Of a stretch of DNA of 10,506 bases, positions 1-6,250 are shown piece after piece. The translations under genes were made by a program, and so were the position numbers. Position 1 is the stretch's first letter; the number at the start of each line of letters is the position of its first letter. The stretch comes from DAOUMF01 sp034411955. GTDB lineage: Bacteria > Chloroflexota > Dehalococcoidia > SM23-28-2 > RBG-16-64-32. The stretch spans positions 1 through 10,506 of the forward strand of contig DAOUMF010000032.1 in the NCBI GenBank assembly GCA_034411955.1. Direction: 5' to 3'. The notes below the pieces were generated by a model. That model had not been told where the DNA came from and searched no databases. It saw nothing but the letters and a program-made list of their open reading frames with translations.

Positions 1-838
1 CTTCAAAGGTGACCGGGTTGGGAATACCCCGCTTCAGGCCGCCCTGCATCACGTAGACGGCGGTGCCCGGTCCCTGCACCAGCGTCCCGCCCGGCGGCAA
101 CAGCTTGGGGCAGGGTGGCCCAGTCACATCTGTCCCCCTCGGTATTACACTCAGCCGCTCGTTGGAGATGCCCTGCACCGCGTCCCAGCCGTACCCACAC
201 TCCGCGAACACGGTGGTGTTCTTGATCAGACGCCTGGAGCCTCCCTCCATCACGTACACGCCAAACCCAGGCGCCGTCAGCAGGTTGCCGTCGGCCATCG
301 CGTTCAGCAGCGGGTGACCGTTGGGGACGGCCGCCATGACGCTCTTGGGCAATTGATTGACGTTACCCCATTGGAACCCCTTGGCTTCAAAGGTGACCGG
401 GTTGGGAATACCCCGCTTCAGGCCGCCCTGCATCACGTAGACGGCGGTGCCCGGTCCCTGCACCAGCGTCCCGCCCGGCGGCAACAGCTTGGGGCAGGGT
501 GGCCCGGTCACATCTGTCCCCCTCGGTATCCCTCTCAGGCGGCCAGCAGAGATGCCCTGCACGGCGTCCCAGCCGTACCCACACTCCGCGAACACCTTCG
601 TGTTCTTGATCAGACGCCTGGAGCCTCCCTCCATCACGTACACGCCAAACCCAGGCGCCGTCAGTAGGTTGCCGTCAGCCTTCGCGTCGAGCAGCGGCTC
701 GCCGTTGGGGATGGCCGCCATGACGCTCTTGGGCAATTGATTGACGTTACCCCATTGGAACCCCTTGGCTTCAAGGGTCACCGGGTTGGGAATCCTCCGC
801 TTTAAGCCACCCTGCATCACGTACACGGCGGTGCCGGG
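1..838 (-). repeat. 384-bp in-frame tandem repeat (128 residues) in the amidase C-terminus
   Basis: On the minus strand the units are 838-455 (residues 563-690), 454-71 (691-818) and a third cut by the window edge (70-1). Sliding the sequence by 384 bases aligns 1-384 with 385-768 with about 24 mismatches by my hand count, roughly 94% identity. Mismatches cluster in a few short patches (about 147-170, 211-216 and 293-340), while the first 125 bases are identical. Each 128-residue unit is itself two related halves of about 60 residues, each with a VYVM-x-GG-x-(K/R)R core, then N, F, a G(F/Y)xW motif and a final P-x-G (for example 567-608 and 628-669). The number of units beyond base 1 is unknown. 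Confidence 0.93.
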
Positions 839-2524
839 AGCCTGAAGCAGAGCGCTGTCGCAGACATAGCTCTGAGCTGTTCCCCAAAAAGTCCGGGTGC
901 TCCGATAGACTCCCACGCGGCCGGTCGCATCTTTCACCCTAACGTGGAAGGTGTAGAGACCCTTGCCCGCATAGCAGAACCAAGCCCTGGTGTCTCGCGT
1001 CCAGGGACTCCAAGCCAGCGATTTCCCCGAAGTGAACCCGCTGATATAGTTCACCTCACTGGTACCCGAAACCTTGGACCATCCCTCCAGACAGTAGGAG
1101 TACATCAGGTCGCCGGATCCGCCGCTCCCCTTCCATGCGAATTCCACGTTGCCCTTCGTGACCGTGCCCTGGTTCGGAGCCGAGGTGATCGACACGGTCG
1201 GTTTGTTGGTCAGCCCGGCGGCTACATCGCGCCGAAGTTGCGGCAAGAGGGCGTAGACGTTGCCCCCCGGACAGCTTGTCTGTCCGACATCGCGATGGCC
1301 CACCAGGTTGCGGAGACCGCGGTGCCAGGTGCCGTCGTGGAGGAGGAAGTCGGAGGCCGCATCGGGGTTGAGGCCGTGCTGTCGGCACTCCCAAGCCAGG
1401 ACATCCTTCAGACGCGATATCATTGCTGCCGTCGGGCTCCCTCCCGAGCACTCGCTAGGCGTACAGAAGGTCCCGAGCAGGGCGATACCGCTGCTGCCGT
1501 AGTTATAGGCCAGGGCGTGACCAGCGACGACATCTTCGCTAAGGATCTCGCGACCACCGGGGCCGTCGTATCCGGGACCATTCCGGCCCCGCCGCCCTTC
1601 ATAGGAGTTGCCGAACTTGTCCACTAAGGAGTTGTAACCTATGTCACCCCATCCCAGGGACCTGGCGTGGTACGTGTAGATCGCCCTTACGGCGGCCTTG
1701 GCATCTGCAACGGTGGTGTAGCCGTTGCCTGTAACGGTGTGGTGCACCACCAGCTTCTTGGTGGGCACGTAAGACCGAGGCCATATCTCCTCGCCCCCGG
1801 AGAAGCGAAGGCTCTCATCGGCGCCCCAGTCCTCCCGCTTGAACGTTATGGGCTTCCCGGATGCCGCCGCCGGAGTGATCTCCTCCTCCTCCAAGAACGA
1901 GTCGGCCTCGGCTGCAAGAGCGGTGTTCGCGAAACCGTCATCGCTGCCATCGGCTGCACCTTCCACGATGGGACCGTCATACGGGTTCAGTAGCGAGAGG
2001 CCAATCCGGCTGAGGGTGGCCTTGTTGCTGTCACCTCGCAACTCGCCAAGGAACTGCACGTAGGAGGCGCGGTCAGCCCAGATGAGGGCGCCGTATGTGT
2101 CGTATTCGGCAAGAGGGCCAGGAGGCACCTCCACCTGGACAGTCTGCCAAGGACTCCAACTGCGACCATCGGGCGATGTCCTCACCCAGAAGGCCGCACA
2201 GCTCCCGTCAGGATTCGAGGTGGACCAGAACAGACCTACGTAGTCGAACAGGAGATCCGATTTGAGGACAGGGGATAAGAAGCGGCCCACACTTCGCCCG
2301 CGCGACAGTTCCAGTCCGCCCGTGGCCACGGATAGTCCAGAGCGAGACACCTGTGAGAGCTCCGAAGCGCCTAGGTGGAACTCTTTGGTCAACACCCTCC
2401 GCACGGACGACCCTGGCCTCGCCTTGACGCCCGGCATTCTCAGGTCGGCGGCGAGAATCGCGCCCCCTACGGCGGCGCCAGCCGACACCTGGAGGAATCT
2501 GCGTCGATCAATGCGTAGCGGCAT
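1..2524 (-). CDS. Tat-exported N-acetylmuramoyl-L-alanine amidase (PGRP/Amidase_2) with C-terminal YVM repeats; 3' end outside the window
   Basis: This frame is open for 841 codons from the ATG at 2524-2522 and runs off base 1, so the C-terminus is missing. Residues 1-26 form a twin-arginine signal (RRRFLQ at 7-12, then a hydrophobic AGAAVGGAILAA stretch), predicting export of a folded protein. Residues about 90-180 look like a beta-sandwich rich in W and V. Residues 226-436 are a zinc amidase that would cut the N-acetylmuramoyl-L-alanine bond of peptidoglycan: RxDWGA (230-235), HHT (261-263), GYN (296-298), GHRD (409-412) and SCPG (417-420). These supply the expected ligands (His261 or 262, His410, Cys418) and a conserved Tyr297. 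Residues 442-548 look Ig-like, and repeats start at about 563. An AGGGG lies five bases before the ATG, a weak ribosome site. The C-terminal repeats probably bind the wall or a surface partner (inference). The amidase call is firm; the biological role (wall turnover, defence or lysis) is open. Confidence 0.9.
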   Translation of the reverse strand, partial: MPLRIDRRRFLQVSAGAAVGGAILAADLRMPGVKARPGSSVRRVLTKEFHLGASELSQVSRSGLSVATGGLELSRGRSVGRFLSPVLKSDLLFDYVGLFWSTSNPDGSCAAFWVRTSPDGRSWSPWQTVQVEVPPGPLAEYDTYGALIWADRASYVQFLGELRGDSNKATLSRIGLSLLNPYDGPIVEGAADGSDDGFANTALAAEADSFLEEEEITPAAASGKPITFKREDWGADESLRFSGGEEIWPRSYVPTKKLVVHHTVTGNGYTTVADAKAAVRAIYTYHARSLGWGDIGYNSLVDKFGNSYEGRRGRNGPGYDGPGGREILSEDVVAGHALAYNYGSSGIALLGTFCTPSECSGGSPTAAMISRLKDVLAWECRQHGLNPDAASDFLLHDGTWHRGLRNLVGHRDVGQTSCPGGNVYALLPQLRRDVAAGLTNKPTVSITSAPNQGTVTKGNVEFAWKGSGGSGDLMYSYCLEGWSKVSGTSEVNYISGFTSGKSLAWSPWTRDTRAWFCYAGKGLYTFHVRVKDATGRVGVYRSTRTFWGTAQSYVCDSALLQAPGTAVYVMQGGLKRRIPNPVTLEAKGFQWGNVNQLPKSVMAAIPNGEPLLDAKADGNLLTAPGFGVYVMEGGSRRLIKNTKVFAECGYGWDAVQGISAGRLRGIPRGTDVTGPPCPKLLPPGGTLVQGPGTAVYVMQGGLKRGIPNPVTFEAKGFQWGNVNQLPKSVMAAVPNGHPLLNAMADGNLLTAPGFGVYVMEGGSRRLIKNTTVFAECGYGWDAVQGISNERLSVIPRGTDVTGPPCPKLLPPGGTLVQGPGTAVYVMQGGLKRGIPNPVTFE

Positions 2525-2677
2525 GTGGGCCCCTGCTGCTCATCGTCCAGTAGGAATAAGGGCGAGCGTCTCTCCGTCGTTAGAACGCGTGGTGGCGCGC
2601 GGGATTAACCGCTCGAGCGCCTGCGAGGAGCTTAGCAGGGTGGCCCCCGCCAGATCGGCCCCCTGTAGAGATATCGA

Positions 2678-2696
2678 GCCCCCATCCACTGGGGGC
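2678..2696 (-). terminator. GC hairpin just downstream of the zinc ribbon gene, possible terminator
   Basis: GCCCCC (2678-2683) and GGGGGC (2691-2696) form a perfect 6-bp stem with a 7-base loop, about 20 bases past the stop codon of the zinc ribbon gene. There is no U-run after the stem on the minus strand, so it is not a textbook intrinsic terminator. It could instead be structure in the 5' leader of the amidase transcript. Confidence 0.3.
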
Positions 2697-2715
2697 CCTT
2701 TGGCATGCTGGTCGT

Positions 2716-2934
2716 CTAGGCGCGGATTCGCGGGGTGTGCATCGCGCCGTTCGTGATCGGCTCGTCGATGTACAGGTCCCCGTTGCGGATCTTCAGGTTG
2801 AACCCACAGGAGGGATTCGTGCAGGCCCACGCCTTGAAGTAGATGGAGGCGCCTTGGCTCCCGAAGTCCGACAGAGGCACAAGATCCCCCGTCTCGCACT
2901 TCTGACACTTGGGAAAACTCGTCACCAATACCAC
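2716..2934 (-). CDS. Small zinc ribbon protein, 72 residues
   Basis: The 72-residue product carries CxxC at 10-13 (CQKC) and Cx4C at 38-43 (CTNPSC), the two halves of a zinc ribbon separated by about 24 residues, followed by GFNLKIRNGDLYIDEPI. No signal peptide or membrane segment is present, so it is probably cytosolic. The start is GTG at 2934-2932, chosen because a strong GGGAGGGG ribosome site lies eight bases upstream and a good promoter lies beyond it. It shares its strand with the genes on both sides, but its own promoter and the 108-base gap to the oxidoreductase suggest a separate transcript. I do not recognise a characterised family. Small zinc ribbons of this kind may bind nucleic acid or a protein partner, which is a general inference. 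That it is a real gene is likely, from the cysteines, the ribosome site and the promoter together. Confidence 0.8.
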   Translation of the reverse strand: MVLVTSFPKCQKCETGDLVPLSDFGSQGASIYFKAWACTNPSCGFNLKIRNGDLYIDEPITNGAMHTPRIRA

Positions 2935-2970
2935 TTTACACCCCTCCCGCCTTGCGCTGTCTGTCGTGCG

Positions 2971-2999
2971 AGTATAGCAGGCAGATTCGTCCCCGACAA
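2971..2999 (-). promoter_or_regulatory. Sigma70-type promoter for the zinc ribbon gene
   Basis: Read on the minus strand, the -35 is TTGTCG (2999-2994), the spacer is 17 bases, and the -10 is TATACT (2976-2971) preceded by TGC, giving an extended -10. The expected start of transcription near 2964 leaves a leader of about 30 bases carrying the GGGAGGGG ribosome site. Confidence 0.55.
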
Positions 3000-3042
3000 G
3001 GGCGAAGGCCGGATTACCGACAGACTTCTCGGATTCCCCGCC

Positions 3043-4386
3043 TCAGTTCGCCGTCGTGCCGGCGGCCCGGCGCGCCTCCCAGGCGTCCTGTGCCCTCAGC
3101 GCCTGCCGGATACTCTCCCCCAGCGCGAAGCGTAGCGGCTCCGGCGGCATCGGAATCACCCAGCGGTTCACGAAGAACAGGTCCGTCAGCTCCGTCTCCT
3201 TCTCCAGGACCAAGTCCCGCATCACCTGGCCCGCCATGTTCATCGGCGCTACCCCGTGCCCCACGCAGCCCAGGGAGTAGGCCACTCGTCTGTCCTTCCC
3301 CAGGTAGCCCATCGCCGGAAAGAAGTCCAAGGGCACCGACACCGGCCCTCCCCACCGGTACTCGATGCGCACATCCTTCAGCGAGGGGAAGGTCTGACGC
3401 AGGTCTCGCTCCAGTCTACGAAAGACTCGCGGGCTGCGGTCCCGATCCAGAGGCCCACCGAAGTAGTACTGGGCGTCCGACCCACCGAACAGGATGCGGT
3501 TGTCCGGCGTGAGGCGGTAGTAGTGGATCATGTTGCGCGCGTCCTCTATCCCCTGGCGGCCGCGCCAGCCGATGTCGGCCAGCCGGTCTTCGGTCAGCGG
3601 CTCCGTGAGGACGATGTAGGTGAAGACGGGGAACTGCTTGTTGCGGAGCTCGGGAAAGCGCGCGGAGAAGGCGTTTGTGGCGAACACCAACTTCTCGGCC
3701 TCCACGAGGCCGCCGGGCGTGTCCACATGCAGGATCGGGCCCAGGTGGGCAGCCACCACCGGCGTGCGCTCGTATATCTCCACCCCCTCCTCCTGGGCCA
3801 CCCGCTTCAGGCCGCGCACGTACTTCGCGGGGTTGATGAGGGCGCATTGCTCCTCCCAGCGGGCCCCCAGATAGGTGGGCGAATGCACCTCCGCCTGCAT
3901 CATGTGCGCGTCTATCCACTTGAGGCCGTGGACGCCCAGCTTCTCCGCCAGCTCGATCTCATCCTGGAGGCGCTTGACCTGCGCCGGATTGAGGGCCACC
4001 GTCAGCAGGCCCGGCTTCTCGTAGTCGCAGTCGATGCCGTGGGAGTCCACCATCTGGCCGATGTGGTCGACCGCGCGGTGGGCGTAGTCATGGGCCTGTT
4101 TCGCCTTCTGCTTCCCGAAGCGAAGCGATGTGATGGAGAGCGTGAACCCCATAAGGGTCATCGCAAAGCCAGCGTTGCGACCGCTGGCTCCGTAGCCCAC
4201 CACCTTGTCCTCCAGCACGGCGACGCGCAGGGAAGGATTGGCCCGCTTCAGGTAGTACGCTGTGGACAGCCCGCAGAACCCCCCACCCACGATGGCCACA
4301 TCCGCCTTGGTGGAACCGTCCAGGGGCGGGCTCTCCTCATAAGGCGACTCGGCCAGCCAGTAGGACTTCTCTTCGTAGTCGGCCAT
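3043..4386 (-). CDS. FAD-dependent oxidoreductase of the DAO family (DadA/PuuB-like)
   Basis: The 447-residue protein has a Rossmann dinucleotide motif GxGxxG at 34-39 (GGGFCG) with an acidic residue at the end of the next strand (E59), then GYGASGRNAGF at 64-74. This second motif is typical of gamma-glutamylputrescine oxidase and related amine or amino-acid oxidases. A second FAD-contacting segment, GCVGHGVAPMNMAGQ, lies at 373-387, and a YRWGG motif at 343-347. It would oxidise a C-N bond of an amino acid or amine using FAD, giving an imine that hydrolyses to an oxo product; the exact substrate cannot be read from sequence. No export signal is present, so it should be cytosolic or loosely membrane-associated. 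The ATG at 4386 has AAAGGGG seven bases upstream. It lies 59 bases after cimA on the same strand, so co-transcription is likely. The family call is firm; substrate and link to isoleucine synthesis are not. Confidence 0.9.
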   Translation of the reverse strand: MADYEEKSYWLAESPYEESPPLDGSTKADVAIVGGGFCGLSTAYYLKRANPSLRVAVLEDKVVGYGASGRNAGFAMTLMGFTLSITSLRFGKQKAKQAHDYAHRAVDHIGQMVDSHGIDCDYEKPGLLTVALNPAQVKRLQDEIELAEKLGVHGLKWIDAHMMQAEVHSPTYLGARWEEQCALINPAKYVRGLKRVAQEEGVEIYERTPVVAAHLGPILHVDTPGGLVEAEKLVFATNAFSARFPELRNKQFPVFTYIVLTEPLTEDRLADIGWRGRQGIEDARNMIHYYRLTPDNRILFGGSDAQYYFGGPLDRDRSPRVFRRLERDLRQTFPSLKDVRIEYRWGGPVSVPLDFFPAMGYLGKDRRVAYSLGCVGHGVAPMNMAGQVMRDLVLEKETELTDLFFVNRWVIPMPPEPLRFALGESIRQALRAQDAWEARRAAGTTAN

Positions 4387-4402
4387 GTGACGGCCCCTTT
4401 CT

Positions 4403-4435
4403 GGAGGCCCTGCCCGCCGGCGGCCAGGGCCCTCC
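4403..4435 (-). other. Strong intercistronic hairpin between cimA and the FAD oxidoreductase gene
   Basis: GGAGGCCCTG (4403-4412) pairs with CAGGGCCCTCC (4425-4435), ten base pairs with one bulged base. The loop region contains a further palindrome, CCGCCGGCGG (4414-4423). On the transcript it ends two bases before the AAAGGGG ribosome site of the downstream gene. There is no U-run, so RNA processing, partial termination or control of the downstream ribosome site are all possible. Confidence 0.6.
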
Positions 4436-4445
4436 GTGATCTCCC

Positions 4446-6047
4446 TCAGTCTCCGCCGGACGTCTGGCCGGCGCGCTTGAGCAGCCAGTACTCCAGGCTG
4501 TCGGACAGGGCCAGCCAGGACGCCTCAATTATATCCGTGGAGGAGCCCACTGTGGTCCACGTGTCCTCCCCGTCCGTGGACTCGATAAGGACGCGCACGT
4601 TGGCCCCCGTCCCGGCCGCCGAGTCGATAATGCGAACCTTGTAGTCCACCAGCTTGATGGCGCTGATGCTGGGGAAGAGGTGGACTAGGGCCTTGCGGAC
4701 GGCGGCGTCCAGGGCATGGACGGGGCCGAGGCCTTCGGCGGCCGTGTGGTACACCTCATCGTCAACCGCGACCTTGACCATCGCCTCGGACAGCATCTCG
4801 CGGCCAGCCTCGCCCGGCTTGTGGTGTCGCCTCTCCACCACCATGAAGTCCTTCAGCTCGAAGGGCGCCTCGTAGCCGGGGCGGCTGCGACGCACCAGCA
4901 GCTCGAAGGACGCCTCCGCCCCCTCGTACTGATAGCCCCTGCTCTCCATCAGCTTCACCTGGTCCAGCAGGCGCTGCACCTCGTCGCCCTCCAGCGGGAT
5001 GTCGATCCCCTGCTCCTGCATCTTGGCCAGGATGTTACGCCGCCCGGCCAGCTCCGAGACGAGGATGCGGGTATCGTTCCCCACCGTAGCGGGGTCCACA
5101 TGCTGGTAAGACCACTCCTCCTTGACCACTGCAGCCACGTGCAGCCCCGCCTTGTGCGCGAACGCGGCCGAGCCCACGTAGGGCTGGCGCGGGTTGGGCG
5201 GCAGGTTGGCGATCTCGCTGACGTAGCGGGAGGCCTCGGTCAGGTGGGACAGTTGCTCGTCTGAGACGACGTCCAGCCCCAGCTTCAGCTTCAGGTTAGC
5301 GATAAGGCTGAACATGTTGGCGTTGCCGCACATGTCGCCGTAGCCGTTGGCCGCCGCCTGGACGTGGGTCGCGCCGGCCTCCACGGCGGCCAGGCTGCTG
5401 GCCACGGCCACGTCTGCGCCGTTGTGGGTGTGGATTCCGACAGCGCAGTCAACCTCCCCTACCACAGCCCGCACCACCTCCGCGACCCACGAGGTGATGG
5501 CGCCGCCGTTGGTGTCGCACAGCACCACGCAGTCGGCCCCCGCCCCGGCCGCCGTCTTCAGGCACTGCAGCGCGTACTCGCGGTCGGAGGCGAACCCGTC
5601 GAAGAAGTGCTCGGCGTCGAAGAACACCCGCAGCCCCTGCGACTTGAGATACCGCACCGAGTCGGCGATCATCGCCAGGTTCTCCTCGGCGGTGGTCTCC
5701 AGGACACGGCTTACGTGCTGGTCGTTCGCCTTGCCCACGATGGTGACGACGCCGGTGCCGGCGTCCACCAGGGCGCGCAGGTTGGGGTCCGACTGGGCGC
5801 TGGAGCCAGCGTGGCGGGTGGACCCGAAGGCGGCTAGCTGAGCGTTCGTTAGGGCCAGGGAGCGGGCCCGCACGAAGAACTCTGCATCCTTGGGGTTGGA
5901 GCCCGGCCAGCCACCCTCGATGTAGTGGACGCCCAGTTCGTCCAGCATGCGGGCGATCTTCAGCTTGTCCTCCACGGAGAGGGAGATCCCCTCCATCTGG
6001 GTGCCGTCGCGGAGGGTGGTATCGTACAGTTCGATCGGATTGGCCAT
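4446..6047 (-). CDS. cimA: (R)-citramalate synthase
   Basis: The 533-residue protein joins acetyl-CoA and pyruvate to make (R)-citramalate, the first step of the threonine-independent route to 2-oxobutyrate and isoleucine. The N-terminal TIM barrel (1 to about 290) begins with YDTTLRDG (8-15, catalytic Arg13 and metal-binding Asp14), has IEGGWPGSNPKD (43-54), characteristic of the long CimA family, and the metal-binding HTH at 206-208. FAHKAGLH at 296-303 carries the expected histidines. The region from about 375 to 525 matches the C-terminal LeuA-type dimer/regulatory domain that usually binds isoleucine. Length is normal for the family. The motif at 234-244 reads NGYGDMCGNAN where I expect NGYGERCGNAN. 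The ATG at 6047 fits the family N-terminus, but no Shine-Dalgarno precedes it. A homocitrate or isopropylmalate synthase role is less likely given the WPGSNPKD motif and length. Confidence 0.93.
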   Translation of the reverse strand: MANPIELYDTTLRDGTQMEGISLSVEDKLKIARMLDELGVHYIEGGWPGSNPKDAEFFVRARSLALTNAQLAAFGSTRHAGSSAQSDPNLRALVDAGTGVVTIVGKANDQHVSRVLETTAEENLAMIADSVRYLKSQGLRVFFDAEHFFDGFASDREYALQCLKTAAGAGADCVVLCDTNGGAITSWVAEVVRAVVGEVDCAVGIHTHNGADVAVASSLAAVEAGATHVQAAANGYGDMCGNANMFSLIANLKLKLGLDVVSDEQLSHLTEASRYVSEIANLPPNPRQPYVGSAAFAHKAGLHVAAVVKEEWSYQHVDPATVGNDTRILVSELAGRRNILAKMQEQGIDIPLEGDEVQRLLDQVKLMESRGYQYEGAEASFELLVRRSRPGYEAPFELKDFMVVERRHHKPGEAGREMLSEAMVKVAVDDEVYHTAAEGLGPVHALDAAVRKALVHLFPSISAIKLVDYKVRIIDSAAGTGANVRVLIESTDGEDTWTTVGSSTDIIEASWLALSDSLEYWLLKRAGQTSGGD

Positions 6048-6056
6048 TGCGACGCT

Positions 6057-6062
6057 AGTTTA
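6057..6062 (-). promoter_or_regulatory. Possible -10 of cimA, leaderless arrangement
   Basis: TAAACT on the minus strand (4 of 6 matches to TATAAT) ends nine bases before the cimA ATG, with no ribosome site between. If it is the -10, transcription would start close to the A of the ATG. The matching -35 (TTCCTC at 17-base spacing) is poor, so this is tentative. Confidence 0.25.
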
Positions 6063-6101
6063 GCCGAATACGGAATGTAGAGGAAGGGCCACAATTTGGC
6101 C

Positions 6102-6175
6102 GTAGCTGCAGACCTTTAAGTCTGCCGAAGGGCAGGGGTGAAGCCCCGCCTGCCGGCGGGCAGGCCTGCAGCTAC
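6102..6175. repeat. 74-bp inverted-repeat element with cloverleaf-like folding
   Basis: The ends GTAGCTGCAGACCT (6102-6115) and AGGCCTGCAGCTAC (6162-6175) are inverted copies of each other with 13 of 14 matches. Inside lie several hairpins: GCAGAC/GTCTGC (6108-6113 with 6120-6125), GGCAGGGG pairing with the segment ending CCTGCC (6131-6154, one bulge), and GCCTGCC/GGCAGGC (6148-6165, 4-base loop). Some are mutually exclusive with the outer stem. The element encodes no protein and sits in the divergent region between cimA and the transporter gene. It resembles the miniature, palindromic dispersed repeats (MITE or REP-like) of many GC-rich environmental genomes. It is not a tRNA, having no T-loop or D-loop consensus. 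Confidence 0.7.
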
Positions 6176-6234
6176 CCGCCGAGGCGCACGCCGGGCCCGG
6201 CACCACGTCTGACGCCAGGCGCTCGCCGCCGCTG

Positions 6235-6240
6235 TACAAT
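6235..6240 (+). promoter_or_regulatory. Possible -10 of the EamA transporter gene
   Basis: TACAAT (5 of 6 matches to TATAAT) ends ten bases before the ATG at 6251. Transcription from it would start about four bases before the start codon. No convincing -35 lies at 16-18 bases, and no ribosome site lies before the ATG. Confidence 0.3.
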
Positions 6241-6250
6241 AGTCCCACCC

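Noticed and set aside
1..838. CRISPR-like or intergenic satellite repeat
   Set aside because: The 384-bp period is a multiple of three, the minus frame stays open throughout, and the repeats encode related protein units.
944..1627. Plus-strand open frame of 227 codons
   Set aside because: It lies opposite the amidase domain, whose minus-strand frame carries clear zinc-amidase motifs; the plus product shows none and is an effect of GC-rich codons.
2540..2908. Minus-strand open frame of 122 codons overlapping the zinc ribbon gene
   Set aside because: It overlaps the zinc ribbon frame, which has the paired cysteines and proper start signals, and it lacks motifs of its own.
3256..4644. Plus-strand open frame of 462 codons
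   Set aside because: It is antisense to the FAD oxidoreductase and the end of cimA, both with firm motifs. Its product is rich in H, R, V and L with no recognisable domain.
4716..5841. Several plus-strand open frames of 157-182 codons
   Set aside because: All lie opposite cimA and have no ribosome site or motif support.
6102..6175. Possible tRNA because of the cloverleaf-like shape
   Set aside because: The stem is far too long for an acceptor stem, and no T-loop (TTCRANY) or D-loop consensus is present.
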